NCBI GenBank assembly: GCA_014871545.1
Contig: WGSR01000019.1
Coordinates: forward strand, 1-13,349
Source of the DNA: Collinsella sp.
GTDB lineage: Bacteria; Actinomycetota; Coriobacteriia; Coriobacteriales; Coriobacteriaceae
Length of the DNA stretch: 13,349 bases
Direction of reading: 5' to 3'
In this document: piece after piece, positions 6,373-12,628 of the stretch
Layout: each line of letters opens with the position of its first letter
How positions within the stretch are numbered: the stretch's first letter is position 1
Notes under the pieces: generated by a model
What the model was told of the DNA's origin: nothing
The model's input: the letters and a program-made list of their open reading frames with translations, nothing else
The model's database searches: none
Made by a program: the position numbers and the translations under genes

Positions 6373-6457
6373 AACGGTCGATTTTCACCCGCGAACGGTC
6401 TTTATACTAATTAGCAATATAAGCAACGTATAAGACGTTATAATGACCATAACGAAA
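6373..6457 (+). promoter_or_regulatory. Promoter and operator region of the PTS operon
   Basis: TATAAT at 6439-6444 is a perfect -10 hexamer, 26 bp before the start codon. It is overlapped by AGACGTTATA (6433-6442) and by the inverted repeat CGTTAT/ATAACG (6436-6441 and 6449-6454, 7-nt spacer), an arrangement suited to repression. No good -35 box stands at 17 bp, which hints at an activator or a weak promoter. Further upstream the direct repeat AACGGTC occurs at 6373-6379 and 6394-6400, 21 bp (two helix turns) apart. The same AGACGTTATA 10-mer precedes the second GntR gene. Confidence 0.6.
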
Positions 6458-6470
6458 AGGAGGAGGCAAG

Positions 6471-7394
6471 ATGAATCAGATCATTCTCGCATCTCATGGC
6501 GGCCTGGCCGCAGGCGCCAAAGACACGCTCGAGATGGTTCTCGGCGACGTGTCGAACGTCCACGTCGTGTCGCTTGCTCGTGACGACAAGGAGCCCATCA
6601 CCAATAAGGTGGACGCCATGATCGCCACGTTCAACGCGGACGACACCGTCTATGTGCTGACCGATATGCTCGGCAGCTCGGTCAACAACAGCATGGTCGA
6701 GCTTTCCAAGAACGGCACGAAGTTCACGGTTGTCAGCGGTTTCAACATCCCGCTGGCGCTCACGCTCGCTATGAGCCCCGTCCCCGTCGAGGGCGCCGAG
6801 CTCGCGGCCCTCATCAACGAGGCCCGCAACGGTCTGACCAACCCCAACGCACCGGCCCAGCCCGCCGCGGCTCCCGCCAAGAAGGCCAAGGCGTCCCGTC
6901 ACAGCTCCGGTCCCGCCAAGATCGTCCTCGCACGTCTTGACTACCGTCTGCTGCACGGCCAGGTCGTCTTTACCTGGACCACCAAGGTTCAGGCCGAGCG
7001 CATCATCGTCGTCGACAACGCTGCCGCCAACGATGACATCAAGAAGGGCGCTCTTAAGCTGGCCAAGCCCCAGGGCGTGCGCCTGAACGTCTTCACCGTC
7101 GAGCGTGCCCTCGCCAAGATGGACAAGCTCAACACCCTCGGCGAGCGCGTCATGTTCGTCTTTGGCAACACGGCCGAGATGCTGCAGTTCTGCCAGGGCT
7201 ACAAGCTCGATGCCATCAACCTGGGCGCCACCGCCAACCACGACGGTGCCGATCAGGTCGGAGGCAAGGACAGCTCCGTCTTCCTCGACGCCACCCAGAA
7301 GGCCGACGTCAACCAGCTGCTCGACATGGGCATCAAGCTCTACGTCCAGCAGACCCCTACGTATCAGAGCGTCGACATCGACGCCAAGCTGTAA
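6471..7394 (+). CDS. PTS system mannose-family EIIAB fusion protein
   Basis: This 307-residue cytoplasmic phosphotransfer protein joins two domains of the mannose/fructose/sorbose PTS family. The IIA domain fills about 1-123 (IILASHGGLAAGAKDTL, with His9 as the expected site phosphorylated by HPr). A flexible Ala/Pro/Lys linker covers about 124-148. The IIB domain fills about 149-307 (LDYRLLHGQV, with His162 as the expected second phospho-site that passes phosphate to the incoming sugar). The start follows AAGGAGGAGG at 6 nt. It is the first gene of an operon with IIC 36 bp downstream, then IID and a FrlB-like SIS gene. That partnership resembles the Gfr system for glucoselysine and fructoselysine, so the transported substrate is probably an Amadori product. 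IIA and IIB are commonly separate in such systems; the fusion as in ManX is also well known. Confidence 0.93.
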   Translation: MNQIILASHGGLAAGAKDTLEMVLGDVSNVHVVSLARDDKEPITNKVDAMIATFNADDTVYVLTDMLGSSVNNSMVELSKNGTKFTVVSGFNIPLALTLAMSPVPVEGAELAALINEARNGLTNPNAPAQPAAAPAKKAKASRHSSGPAKIVLARLDYRLLHGQVVFTWTTKVQAERIIVVDNAAANDDIKKGALKLAKPQGVRLNVFTVERALAKMDKLNTLGERVMFVFGNTAEMLQFCQGYKLDAINLGATANHDGADQVGGKDSSVFLDATQKADVNQLLDMGIKLYVQQTPTYQSVDIDAKL

Positions 7395-7430
7395 TCAACC
7401 AGGCTTTTGCCTGACTGAAAGGAGAAGGGT

Positions 7431-8225
7431 ATGAATACGTTCATCAGTGCGGTGCTCGTCGGCCTCGTCGGCGTGTTCTGCATGTGGGACTCCCGCCTGC
7501 TCGGTCGTCTTAACTTCGAGCAGCCCCTCGTTGGCGCTACGCTCGTCGGTCTGCTGCTGGGCGATGTGCCCACCGGCCTTGCCGTCGGTGCCGCCGTCGA
7601 GCTCGTGTCCATGGGCCTGGTGCAGGTCGGCGCCGCCGTTCCGCCCGATATGGTCCTGGGCGGCATCGTGGCCGCTGCCTTTGCGTGCCTGACCGATGCT
7701 TCCGCCGAGACCGCCATGACGATCGCCATCCCGGTCGCCGTCCTGGGTCAGCTCCTCGGCATCGTGTTCCGTTCCATCATCGCCGCCCTCACCCATGTGG
7801 CAGATAGCGCGATCGATAACGGAAAGTTCAAGACCGCCTACCGTATGCACATCTGCGCCGGCTCCGGTCTGTACGCCATCATGTACTTCCTGCCGATCTT
7901 CCTCGCCGTCTTTGTTGGCACCGACCTGGTTCAGGCCATCGTCAACATGGTTCCCGAGTGGCTGTCCACTGGTCTTAACGTTTCGACCAAGATCATGACT
8001 GCCTACGGCTTGGCCCTGCTGCTCACCATGATGATCAAGAAGGGTATGACTCCGTTCCTGTTCATCGGTTTCCTGCTCGCCGCTTACCTCAACCTGTCCG
8101 TCATCGCGGTCGCTCTGATCGGTGTGTGCCTGGCTGTCGTCTTCATGGGCTTCAAGTTCAACGGTTCCCATGCAGCCGCCGGTGTCGATTCCGACTACGA
8201 TCCGCTCGAAGACGACGAAGACTAA
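7431..8225 (+). CDS. PTS system mannose-family EIIC membrane subunit
   Basis: This 264-residue polytopic membrane protein is the substrate channel half of a mannose-family PTS permease. About seven to eight hydrophobic segments are visible. Family traits include the N-terminal DSRLLGRLNFEQPLVGATLV, GLLLGDVPTGLAVGAAVELVSMG and the QVGAAVPPD loop, all typical of the EII-Sor/IIC family. The tail is short and acidic (DPLEDDED), ending in the cytoplasm. The ATG at 7431 follows AAAGGAGAAGG. It stands 36 bp after IIAB and 13 bp before IID, as expected for subunits that assemble together. A tiny CAGGC/GCCTG hairpin lies in the gap upstream (7400-7413). Confidence 0.93.
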   Translation: MNTFISAVLVGLVGVFCMWDSRLLGRLNFEQPLVGATLVGLLLGDVPTGLAVGAAVELVSMGLVQVGAAVPPDMVLGGIVAAAFACLTDASAETAMTIAIPVAVLGQLLGIVFRSIIAALTHVADSAIDNGKFKTAYRMHICAGSGLYAIMYFLPIFLAVFVGTDLVQAIVNMVPEWLSTGLNVSTKIMTAYGLALLLTMMIKKGMTPFLFIGFLLAAYLNLSVIAVALIGVCLAVVFMGFKFNGSHAAAGVDSDYDPLEDDED

Positions 8226-8238
8226 GGAGGAACACACT

Positions 8239-9072
8239 ATGGCAACCGCAACCAAGGACGTGTCCCTGAACAAGAAGGTCAGCCAGTTCTTCTGGCGCTC
8301 CTGGGCCATCCAGGCCTCTTGGAACTACGAGCGTCAGATGAACATGGGCTTCCTCTACGGCATGGTTCCCACGCTCGATCGCCTCTATCCGGATGAGTCC
8401 GACCCCAAGCAGCTCGCTGCTAAGAAAGAGGCTTACCACCGTCACATGGCGTTCTACAACTGCACCCCGCAGACGAGCGCTTTCATCCTGGGCCTCTCCG
8501 CCTCCATGGAGGAGGAGTACGCCAAGGATCCCGAGAACTTCGATCCCGATTCGATCAACGCGGTCAAGACCTCCCTCATGGGTCCGCTTTCCGGCATCGG
8601 TGACTCCTTCTTCCAGGGCACCATCCGCGTTATCGCCTTTGGCCTGGGCGTTCAGCTGGCTCAGCAGGGCTCCATCATGGGCCCGATCCTGGCTATGCTC
8701 ATCTCCATCGTCCCCTCTGTGCTGATCACTTGGTTCGCAGCCAAGATGGGTTATCAGGGCGGCCACGAGTACCTGAGCAAGCTTCAGGGCGGCGACCTCA
8801 TGGAGAAGCTCATGTATGTCTGCGGCATCGTGGGTCTTATGTCCGTGGGCGGCATGATCGCTACGCTGATTGGCGCCACCACCCCGCTGCAGTTCGCTGA
8901 GGGCACCGTCGTGATCCAGGACATCCTGGACGGCATGATGCCCCAGATGATCTCCCTTGGCCTCACCGGCCTTATGTACTGGCTCATCAAGAAGAACGTC
9001 AACACCGGTTGGCTTCTCGTGATCGCCATCGTGGGCGGCATCGCCCTCTCCGCGGCCGGCATCCTGGCCTAG
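8239..9072 (+). CDS. PTS system mannose-family EIID membrane subunit
   Basis: This 277-residue membrane subunit, present only in mannose-family PTS permeases, pairs with IIC to translocate substrate. Recognisable blocks are FFWRSWAIQASWNYERQMN near residues 14-33, GFLYGMVPTLDRLYPD, HMAFYNCTPQTSAFILG, and MGPLSGIGDSFFQGT near 114-128, followed by hydrophobic segments at the C-terminus. The ATG at 8239 has AAGGAGG 8 nt upstream; an earlier in-frame ATG at 8122 lies inside the IIC gene and gives residues foreign to the family, so I rejected it. The downstream gap to the SIS gene (199 bp) contains two hairpins, suggesting that transcription continues at reduced level or that the mRNA is processed there. 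Confidence 0.94.
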   Translation: MATATKDVSLNKKVSQFFWRSWAIQASWNYERQMNMGFLYGMVPTLDRLYPDESDPKQLAAKKEAYHRHMAFYNCTPQTSAFILGLSASMEEEYAKDPENFDPDSINAVKTSLMGPLSGIGDSFFQGTIRVIAFGLGVQLAQQGSIMGPILAMLISIVPSVLITWFAAKMGYQGGHEYLSKLQGGDLMEKLMYVCGIVGLMSVGGMIATLIGATTPLQFAEGTVVIQDILDGMMPQMISLGLTGLMYWLIKKNVNTGWLLVIAIVGGIALSAAGILA

Positions 9073-9106
9073 TCGCGACCAAGCGTCTAACCGCTTTCCC
9101 CCGGGG

Positions 9107-9137
9107 GCCTGCCTGGCATCCCATACCCCAGGCAGGC
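9107..9137 (+). terminator. Hairpin after the IID gene, possible leaky terminator or mRNA processing site
   Basis: A perfect 10-bp stem, GCCTGCCTGG (9107-9116) with CCAGGCAGGC (9128-9137), encloses an 11-nt loop and is followed only by TTCC. Lacking a T-run, it more likely protects the PTS mRNA 3' end or attenuates transcription than stops it fully. Confidence 0.55.
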
Positions 9138-9150
9138 TTCCATTCCCAAA

Positions 9151-9181
9151 ATGCGACAATGGGACAGTCCCCTTGTCGCAT
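9151..9181. repeat. REP-like palindrome with GGGAC/GTCCC core
   Basis: ATGCGACAA (9151-9159) pairs with TTGTCGCAT (9173-9181), and GGGAC (9161-9165) pairs with GTCCC (9167-9171), leaving one T/C mismatch and a single central base. The fold spans 31 nt and lies between IID and the second SIS gene. Confidence 0.8.
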
Positions 9182-9271
9182 CCTCAACGGGCCGGCGACT
9201 CGGTCCAAACCACGGTAACCCTGCGAGCGCCCGGCAATGTGGCGCCGCAAAAATCGAAAGGAATGTGTCAG

Positions 9272-10255
9272 ATGTACGAGATCGACCTTAACCTCCCTAA
9301 GCAGATCGTCGCTGACGTCCTGTCCAACCACGAGATCCACAGCGTCGCCTTCGTCGGCTGCGGTGCTTCCATGTCCGACCTTTACCCCGCCAAGTACTTC
9401 CTGGCCAACAACACGGACAAGCTGAACGTTCAGATCTTCACCGCTAACGAGTTCAACTACGACACGCCTTCCTGGGTCAACGAGCACACCTTCGTGATCA
9501 CCTGCTCCCTCGGTGGCTCCACGCCCGAGACCGTCGAGGCCAACAAGACCGCCAAGAAGCACAACTGCCCGGTCGTCTCCCTCACCAACAAGGCTGGCTC
9601 CGCTCTGACCGTCGACGCTGACTACGTCATCGTTCACGGCTTCCACGCCAACTTCGCTGCCAAGTGCGAGAAGCCCGGCTACGCCATCGCTCTTGCTGTC
9701 GAGATCCTTCAGCAGACCGAGGGCTATGACCACTACGAGGACATGATCACCGGCCTCACCAACGTCTTCGAGCTCTGCGAGAACGCCGCTCAGTCCGCCA
9801 AGGGTCTTGCCAAGCAGTTCGCTCAGGACTTCAAGGACGACAAGATGATCTACTTCATGGCTTCCGGTGCCTCCGAGAAGATGGCTTACTCTCACGCCGC
9901 CTTCCTGTTCACCGAGATGCAGTGGATCGACGCCGCTGCCTACAACACCGGTGAGTACTTCCACGGCCCGTTCGAGGTTTCCACCGAGGGTAAGCCCTAC
10001 GTCTTCTTCATGTCCGATGGCGCTACCCGTCCGATGGACGCCCGCGCCCTCACCTTCCTTGAGCGCATGGGCGCCAAGGTCGCTCTGATCGACTCCAAGG
10101 ACTACGGCCTGGCTGACGCCGTGCCCGCGAGCGTCGTCACCTACTTCAACCCGCTGCTGCACCTCGCCGTTATGCGCGAGTACGGCAACCAGATCGCCGA
10201 GGCCCGTCAGCACCCGCTGACCATGCGTCGCTACATGTGGAAGCTTTCCTACTAA
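9272..10255 (+). CDS. SIS-domain sugar-phosphate deglycase, FrlB/GfrE/GfrF-like (paralogue 2)
   Basis: This 327-residue cytoplasmic protein has two SIS domains and is paralogous to the product at 3882. The nucleotide-fold start is VAFVGCGASMSD (25-36), the phosphate loop is CSLGGSTPET (78-87), and the predicted catalytic pair is Glu215 and His231 of FHGPFE, again 16 residues apart as in GlmS and FrlB. The C-terminus is RRYMWKLSY. It differs from paralogue 1 in the residues just before the catalytic His (GEYFHGP here, CDFFHGP there), which may reflect different substrates. I chose the ATG at 9272, 9 nt after AAAGGA; the frame extends to 9173 but that start lies in a palindrome. It is the last gene after IIAB-IIC-IID, and a strong terminator follows. 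The expected reaction releases glucose-6-phosphate and an amine from a phosphorylated Amadori compound. Confidence 0.78.
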   Translation: MYEIDLNLPKQIVADVLSNHEIHSVAFVGCGASMSDLYPAKYFLANNTDKLNVQIFTANEFNYDTPSWVNEHTFVITCSLGGSTPETVEANKTAKKHNCPVVSLTNKAGSALTVDADYVIVHGFHANFAAKCEKPGYAIALAVEILQQTEGYDHYEDMITGLTNVFELCENAAQSAKGLAKQFAQDFKDDKMIYFMASGASEKMAYSHAAFLFTEMQWIDAAAYNTGEYFHGPFEVSTEGKPYVFFMSDGATRPMDARALTFLERMGAKVALIDSKDYGLADAVPASVVTYFNPLLHLAVMREYGNQIAEARQHPLTMRRYMWKLSY

Positions 10256-10289
10256 TCACAAGTAAGTAGACCTTACGGGTTGATTGAGA

Positions 10290-10321
10290 GGGGATGGGGT
10301 TTGCGCCCCATCCCCTTTTTT
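10290..10321 (+). terminator. Rho-independent terminator of the PTS/deglycase operon
   Basis: A perfect stem, GGGGATGGGG (10290-10299) with CCCCATCCCC (10306-10315), has a 6-nt loop and is followed by TTTTTT (10316-10321). It starts 35 bp after the SIS stop codon. It is the strongest terminator in the operon and supports the SIS gene being the last member. Confidence 0.95.
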
Positions 10322-10357
10322 GCTCTGGGGAGGGTGCGTCTGTCGCGCCGTAAAACC

Positions 10358-10404
10358 CCAGATAAAACCCACCAAAATAAACCTGACCCTTTTTGGCAGG
10401 TGGG
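10358..10404 (+). repeat. Short dispersed hairpin element before the HAD gene
   Basis: CCAGATAAAACC and what follows match 12494-12532 at 34 of 39 positions. CCCACC (10368-10373) can pair with GGTGGG (10399-10404), with AAAA/TTTT pairing inside. The right arm abuts the AGGAG ribosome site of the HAD gene, so folding could affect its translation. Part of it also occurs inverted at 2556-2574. Confidence 0.7.
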
Positions 10405-10415
10405 AGGAGATGCAT

Positions 10416-11045
10416 ATGATCAAAGCAGTGCTGTTTGACATGGACGGCGTGCTGGTCGATACCGAGTGGTTCTACAACCGTCGCCGCGTGGCGTTTATGG
10501 AGGAGAAGGGCTTTCACTTTGACGAGATCCCCGATCTTTCGGGGTCTAACGAGCCGGCCATTTGGGAGGCGCTGGTGCCCGACGATGTTGAGCTGCGCGA
10601 GCGCCTGCGCGTGGAGTATAAGCAGGTCTACAGCCCGGACCACCCCGTTCCGTATGCCGAGCTGCTCAACGAGCAGACGGAGCCGGTGATGCGTGAGCTG
10701 CACGAGCGCGGCGTGAAGTGTGCCATCGCGAGCTCGTCCTATCGCGAACTTATTGACGAGCTGGTGGAGATTGCCGGCATTGCCGATGTGCTGGACTACA
10801 CCATCAGCGGTCACGAGTGCAGTGCGTTTAAGCCCGATCCCGAGATCTATTTGCGTGCCATGGAGGCGCTGGGGGTGGAGCCTGCCGAATGCCTGGTTAT
10901 CGAGGACTCGCCTTTGGGCATCGAGGCCGGCAAGCGCTCCGGCGCCCGCGTCCTGGCGCTGCGTCCGCACGAGGGCGTCAACCTCGATCAATCGCGAGCC
11001 GATGCCGTTATCGATAATCTGACCGACATTTTGGCCGCTTTGTAG
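10416..11045 (+). CDS. HAD-superfamily hydrolase, beta-phosphoglucomutase/sugar-phosphatase-like
   Basis: This 209-residue cytoplasmic enzyme of HAD subfamily IA acts on a phosphorylated metabolite. All four motifs are visible: DMDGVLVDTE with nucleophile Asp8 and acid/base Asp10, the ASSS turn at 105-108, Lys139 in FKPDPEIYLRAME, and VIEDSPLGIEAG with Glu163/Asp164 for magnesium. The helical cap region (about 17-90) is of the type seen in beta-phosphoglucomutases and small sugar phosphatases; phosphatase and mutase cannot be separated by eye. I chose the ATG at 10416 (GGGAGGAG 6 nt upstream); ATG 10410 overlaps the ribosome site and a longer frame to 10284 lies in a terminator. The last five codons (ILAAL) and stop lie inside repeat copy 2. 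A terminator upstream separates it from the deglycase operon, so a link to that pathway is only positional. Confidence 0.9.
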   Translation: MIKAVLFDMDGVLVDTEWFYNRRRVAFMEEKGFHFDEIPDLSGSNEPAIWEALVPDDVELRERLRVEYKQVYSPDHPVPYAELLNEQTEPVMRELHERGVKCAIASSSYRELIDELVEIAGIADVLDYTISGHECSAFKPDPEIYLRAMEALGVEPAECLVIEDSPLGIEAGKRSGARVLALRPHEGVNLDQSRADAVIDNLTDILAAL

Positions 11046-11266
11046 TGTCAATCCGCCGCGAGAAGCACGGGTTCAAACGTTTTTTGCGGTGGACTGGCTC
11101 AATTTGGTTTCGATTTTGATCCGTTTGGCTTCGATTCGGGCTAAGTGAGTAGACCTTTTGGCGCAGGCCGAGCACAATGCATATCTTTCTTTGTAAAACC
11201 GCAGGTCACAGGGGTGGCGGTTTTGGGCGTGCTCGGCAGATCGTAAAAAGTCTACTCACTTGTAAT
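11028..11266 (+). repeat. Long intergenic repeat, copy 2 (239 bp)
   Basis: This is the gapless partner of 2568-2806. It begins 15 bp before the HAD stop codon, so the gene's last five codons and stop are shared with the other, non-coding copy. The inverted-repeat core spans about 11141-11263: outer arms AAGTGAGTAGAC and complement, and the inner stem GCCGAGCAC (11167-11175) with GTGCTCGGC (11229-11237). The inner stem carries a paired T-A to C-G change relative to copy 1. AAAACCGC/GCGGTTTT (from 11195) forms a better hairpin here than in copy 1. Confidence 0.9.
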
Positions 11267-11314
11267 TTGGGCCTTTGGTCGTGGGGGTTGCTGGTCCCGC
11301 TTTGGTTGTCGAGG

Positions 11315-11355
11315 GAGGGTGAATTGAAGCACCCTCGCACGCTCCGTGCTACAAT
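11315..11355 (+). promoter_or_regulatory. Candidate promoter with hairpin/operator before the YitT-family gene
   Basis: GAGGGTG (11315-11321) and CACCCTC (11330-11336) form a perfect 7-bp inverted repeat around AATTGAAG. TTGAAG within it (11325-11330 region) and TACAAT at 11350-11355 look like promoter boxes, though about 20 bp apart, longer than ideal. The inverted repeat over the -35 area could be an operator. Confidence 0.4.
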
Positions 11356-11400
11356 CGCCGACATGCCTCACAACTACATCTGCCTTCGAAAGGAGCCCGC

Positions 11401-12408
11401 GTGGCGAACGCCATCGATCAGCTCACGGACCGCGTGCTCATGCTCGGCCGCCTCACCATCGTCCGCCGCACTATTACCGCCGTGGCGGTCACAATTTCCG
11501 CCGTTCTCCAGACATTTCTGATCCAGGCATTCATTCAGCCCGCCGACCTGCTTCCGAGCGGCCTCACCGGCGTCGCGGTTCTGCTCGATCGCGTTACCTC
11601 GCTCGGCGGCGTTCACATCGACATCTCGCTCGGTATGCTCGCACTCAACATTCCCGTGGCGCTCCTATGCTGGAGCGGCATTAGCAAGCGCTTCGTCATC
11701 TTCTCGATGATGCAGGTCGTGCTCTCATCGCTGTTCCTCAACGTCTTTCACTTCGCACCGTTTTTGGGCGACAAGATTATGCTCATCATTTTTGGCGGCG
11801 TGGTCTCGGGTCTGGGCGCTGCCATCGCGCTTAAGTCCGGCGCATCCACCGGCGGTACCGACTTTATCGCGCTGTGGGTCTCCAACCACACGGGCAAGAC
11901 CATCTGGGGCGTCATCTTTGGTTTCAACTGCTTTATCCTGGCGATCTTTGGCTTTATGTTTGGCTGGGACAAGGCGGCGTACTCCATCGTGTTCCAGTTT
12001 ATTTCGACCAAGACCATCGACAGCTTCTATCGTCGCTACGACCGCGTGACGCTGCAGATCACGACGCGTAAGGCAGACGAGGTCATGACTGCCTACGTAA
12101 ACCATTTTCAGCACGGCATTAGCTGCGCCGAGGTCGTCGGCGGATATAGCCGCGAAAAGATGTACCTGCTGAACACCGTTGTCTCGACCTACGAGAGTCA
12201 GGACATTATCAAGCTGGTGTGCGACGTTGATTCCGGCGCCGTGATCAATGTGTTCCACACGCTCAACTTTGTGGGCGGCTGGTGGGGTGGTCATGTCGAC
12301 GAGCCCATGCCCACGGCCGTTCCCGATCCCGACAAGCCCGCACGCATGGCCAGCAGGCAGGCGCGCCTCAGCGAACAGGACAGCCTGCAGCAGGACGACG
12401 GCAAGTAG
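11401..12408 (+). CDS. YitT-family membrane protein (DUF161 plus DUF2179)
   Basis: This 335-residue protein belongs to the YitT family, whose transport function is not firmly known. About five hydrophobic segments are visible. The first lies near residues 22-45 and is followed by PADLLPSGLTGVAVLLD; the conserved loop GAAIALKSGASTGGTDFIALW lies near 139-160. The C-terminal soluble domain of about 70-80 residues (DUF2179) covers roughly 215-293 and includes RVTLQITTRKADEVMTAYVN, HGISCAEVVGGYS and LVCDVDSGAVINVFHTLNFVGG. A polar tail rich in Gln, Asp and Ser follows. The start codon is GTG at 11401 with AAAGGAG 6 nt upstream. It stands alone, with a candidate promoter before it and a hairpin after it. 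Nothing ties it to the deglycase genes. Confidence 0.88.
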   Translation: MANAIDQLTDRVLMLGRLTIVRRTITAVAVTISAVLQTFLIQAFIQPADLLPSGLTGVAVLLDRVTSLGGVHIDISLGMLALNIPVALLCWSGISKRFVIFSMMQVVLSSLFLNVFHFAPFLGDKIMLIIFGGVVSGLGAAIALKSGASTGGTDFIALWVSNHTGKTIWGVIFGFNCFILAIFGFMFGWDKAAYSIVFQFISTKTIDSFYRRYDRVTLQITTRKADEVMTAYVNHFQHGISCAEVVGGYSREKMYLLNTVVSTYESQDIIKLVCDVDSGAVINVFHTLNFVGGWWGGHVDEPMPTAVPDPDKPARMASRQARLSEQDSLQQDDGK

Positions 12409-12448
12409 GGTATTGGCATTTTGCCGGTCCTGCGCAACCCATCCGAAC

Positions 12449-12485
12449 GAGCCCCCCCGAAAGCCCTGTTGCTTTCGAGAGGCTC
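12449..12485 (+). terminator. Two-part hairpin after the YitT-family gene
   Basis: An outer GAGCC (12449-12453) with GGCTC (12481-12485) encloses an inner CGAAAG (12458-12463) with CTTTCG (12472-12477). An alternative CGAGAG/CTCTCG hairpin overlaps the right side. The tail TCGTTT is short, so termination is plausible but not certain. Confidence 0.55.
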
Positions 12486-12493
12486 TCGTTTGC

Positions 12494-12536
12494 CCAGATA
12501 AAACCTACCAAAATGAAGCTGTCGCTTTTTGGTAGG
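12494..12536 (+). repeat. Short dispersed hairpin element before the second GntR gene
   Basis: This is the partner of 10358-10404. Here the arms are perfect: CCTACCAAAA (12504-12513) pairs with TTTTGGTAGG (12527-12536) around a 13-nt loop, preceded by the conserved CCAGATAAAA. It lies just before the AT-rich promoter region of the regulator. Confidence 0.75.
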
Positions 12537-12576
12537 GAGGGTGTATCGTTTTATCATTATGAGGTAATATGAAACT

Positions 12577-12616
12577 AGACGTTATATACGTATTAGTTAT
12601 TTCGATATTTCGATAA
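12577..12616 (+). promoter_or_regulatory. Candidate operator upstream of the second GntR gene
   Basis: AGACGTTATA (12577-12586) is identical to 6433-6442 before the PTS operon and is followed by TACGTATTAG. The tandem unit ATTTCGAT occurs twice downstream (about 12599-12615). Position and sharing suggest autoregulation and control of the PTS operon by the gene product. The ribosome site (AAGAGTGA) is weak. Confidence 0.55.
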
Positions 12617-12628
12617 GAGTGATTAGAT

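Noticed and set aside
7400..7413. CAGGC/GCCTG hairpin between IIAB and IIC as a terminator
   Set aside because: The stem is only 5 bp with no T-run, and the next gene follows at once with a strong ribosome site, so termination is unlikely.
9173..9271. N-terminal extension of the second SIS gene
   Set aside because: The extension starts inside a palindrome, has no ribosome site and is absent from the paralogue; ATG 9272 has a good site.
8999..10213. Long minus-strand open frame (404 codons) opposite the second SIS gene
   Set aside because: It is antisense to a well-supported gene, has a low-complexity Gly/Val/Asp/Leu composition produced by the biased codons on the other strand, and matches no family.
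10284..10415. N-terminal extension of the HAD gene
   Set aside because: It would start next to a terminator and read through a hairpin element; the HAD motif begins directly after ATG 10416, which has a strong ribosome site.
11177..11521. Open frame running from the repeat into the YitT gene
   Set aside because: It is partly repeat DNA and partly an alternate frame of the YitT-family gene, with no family resemblance.
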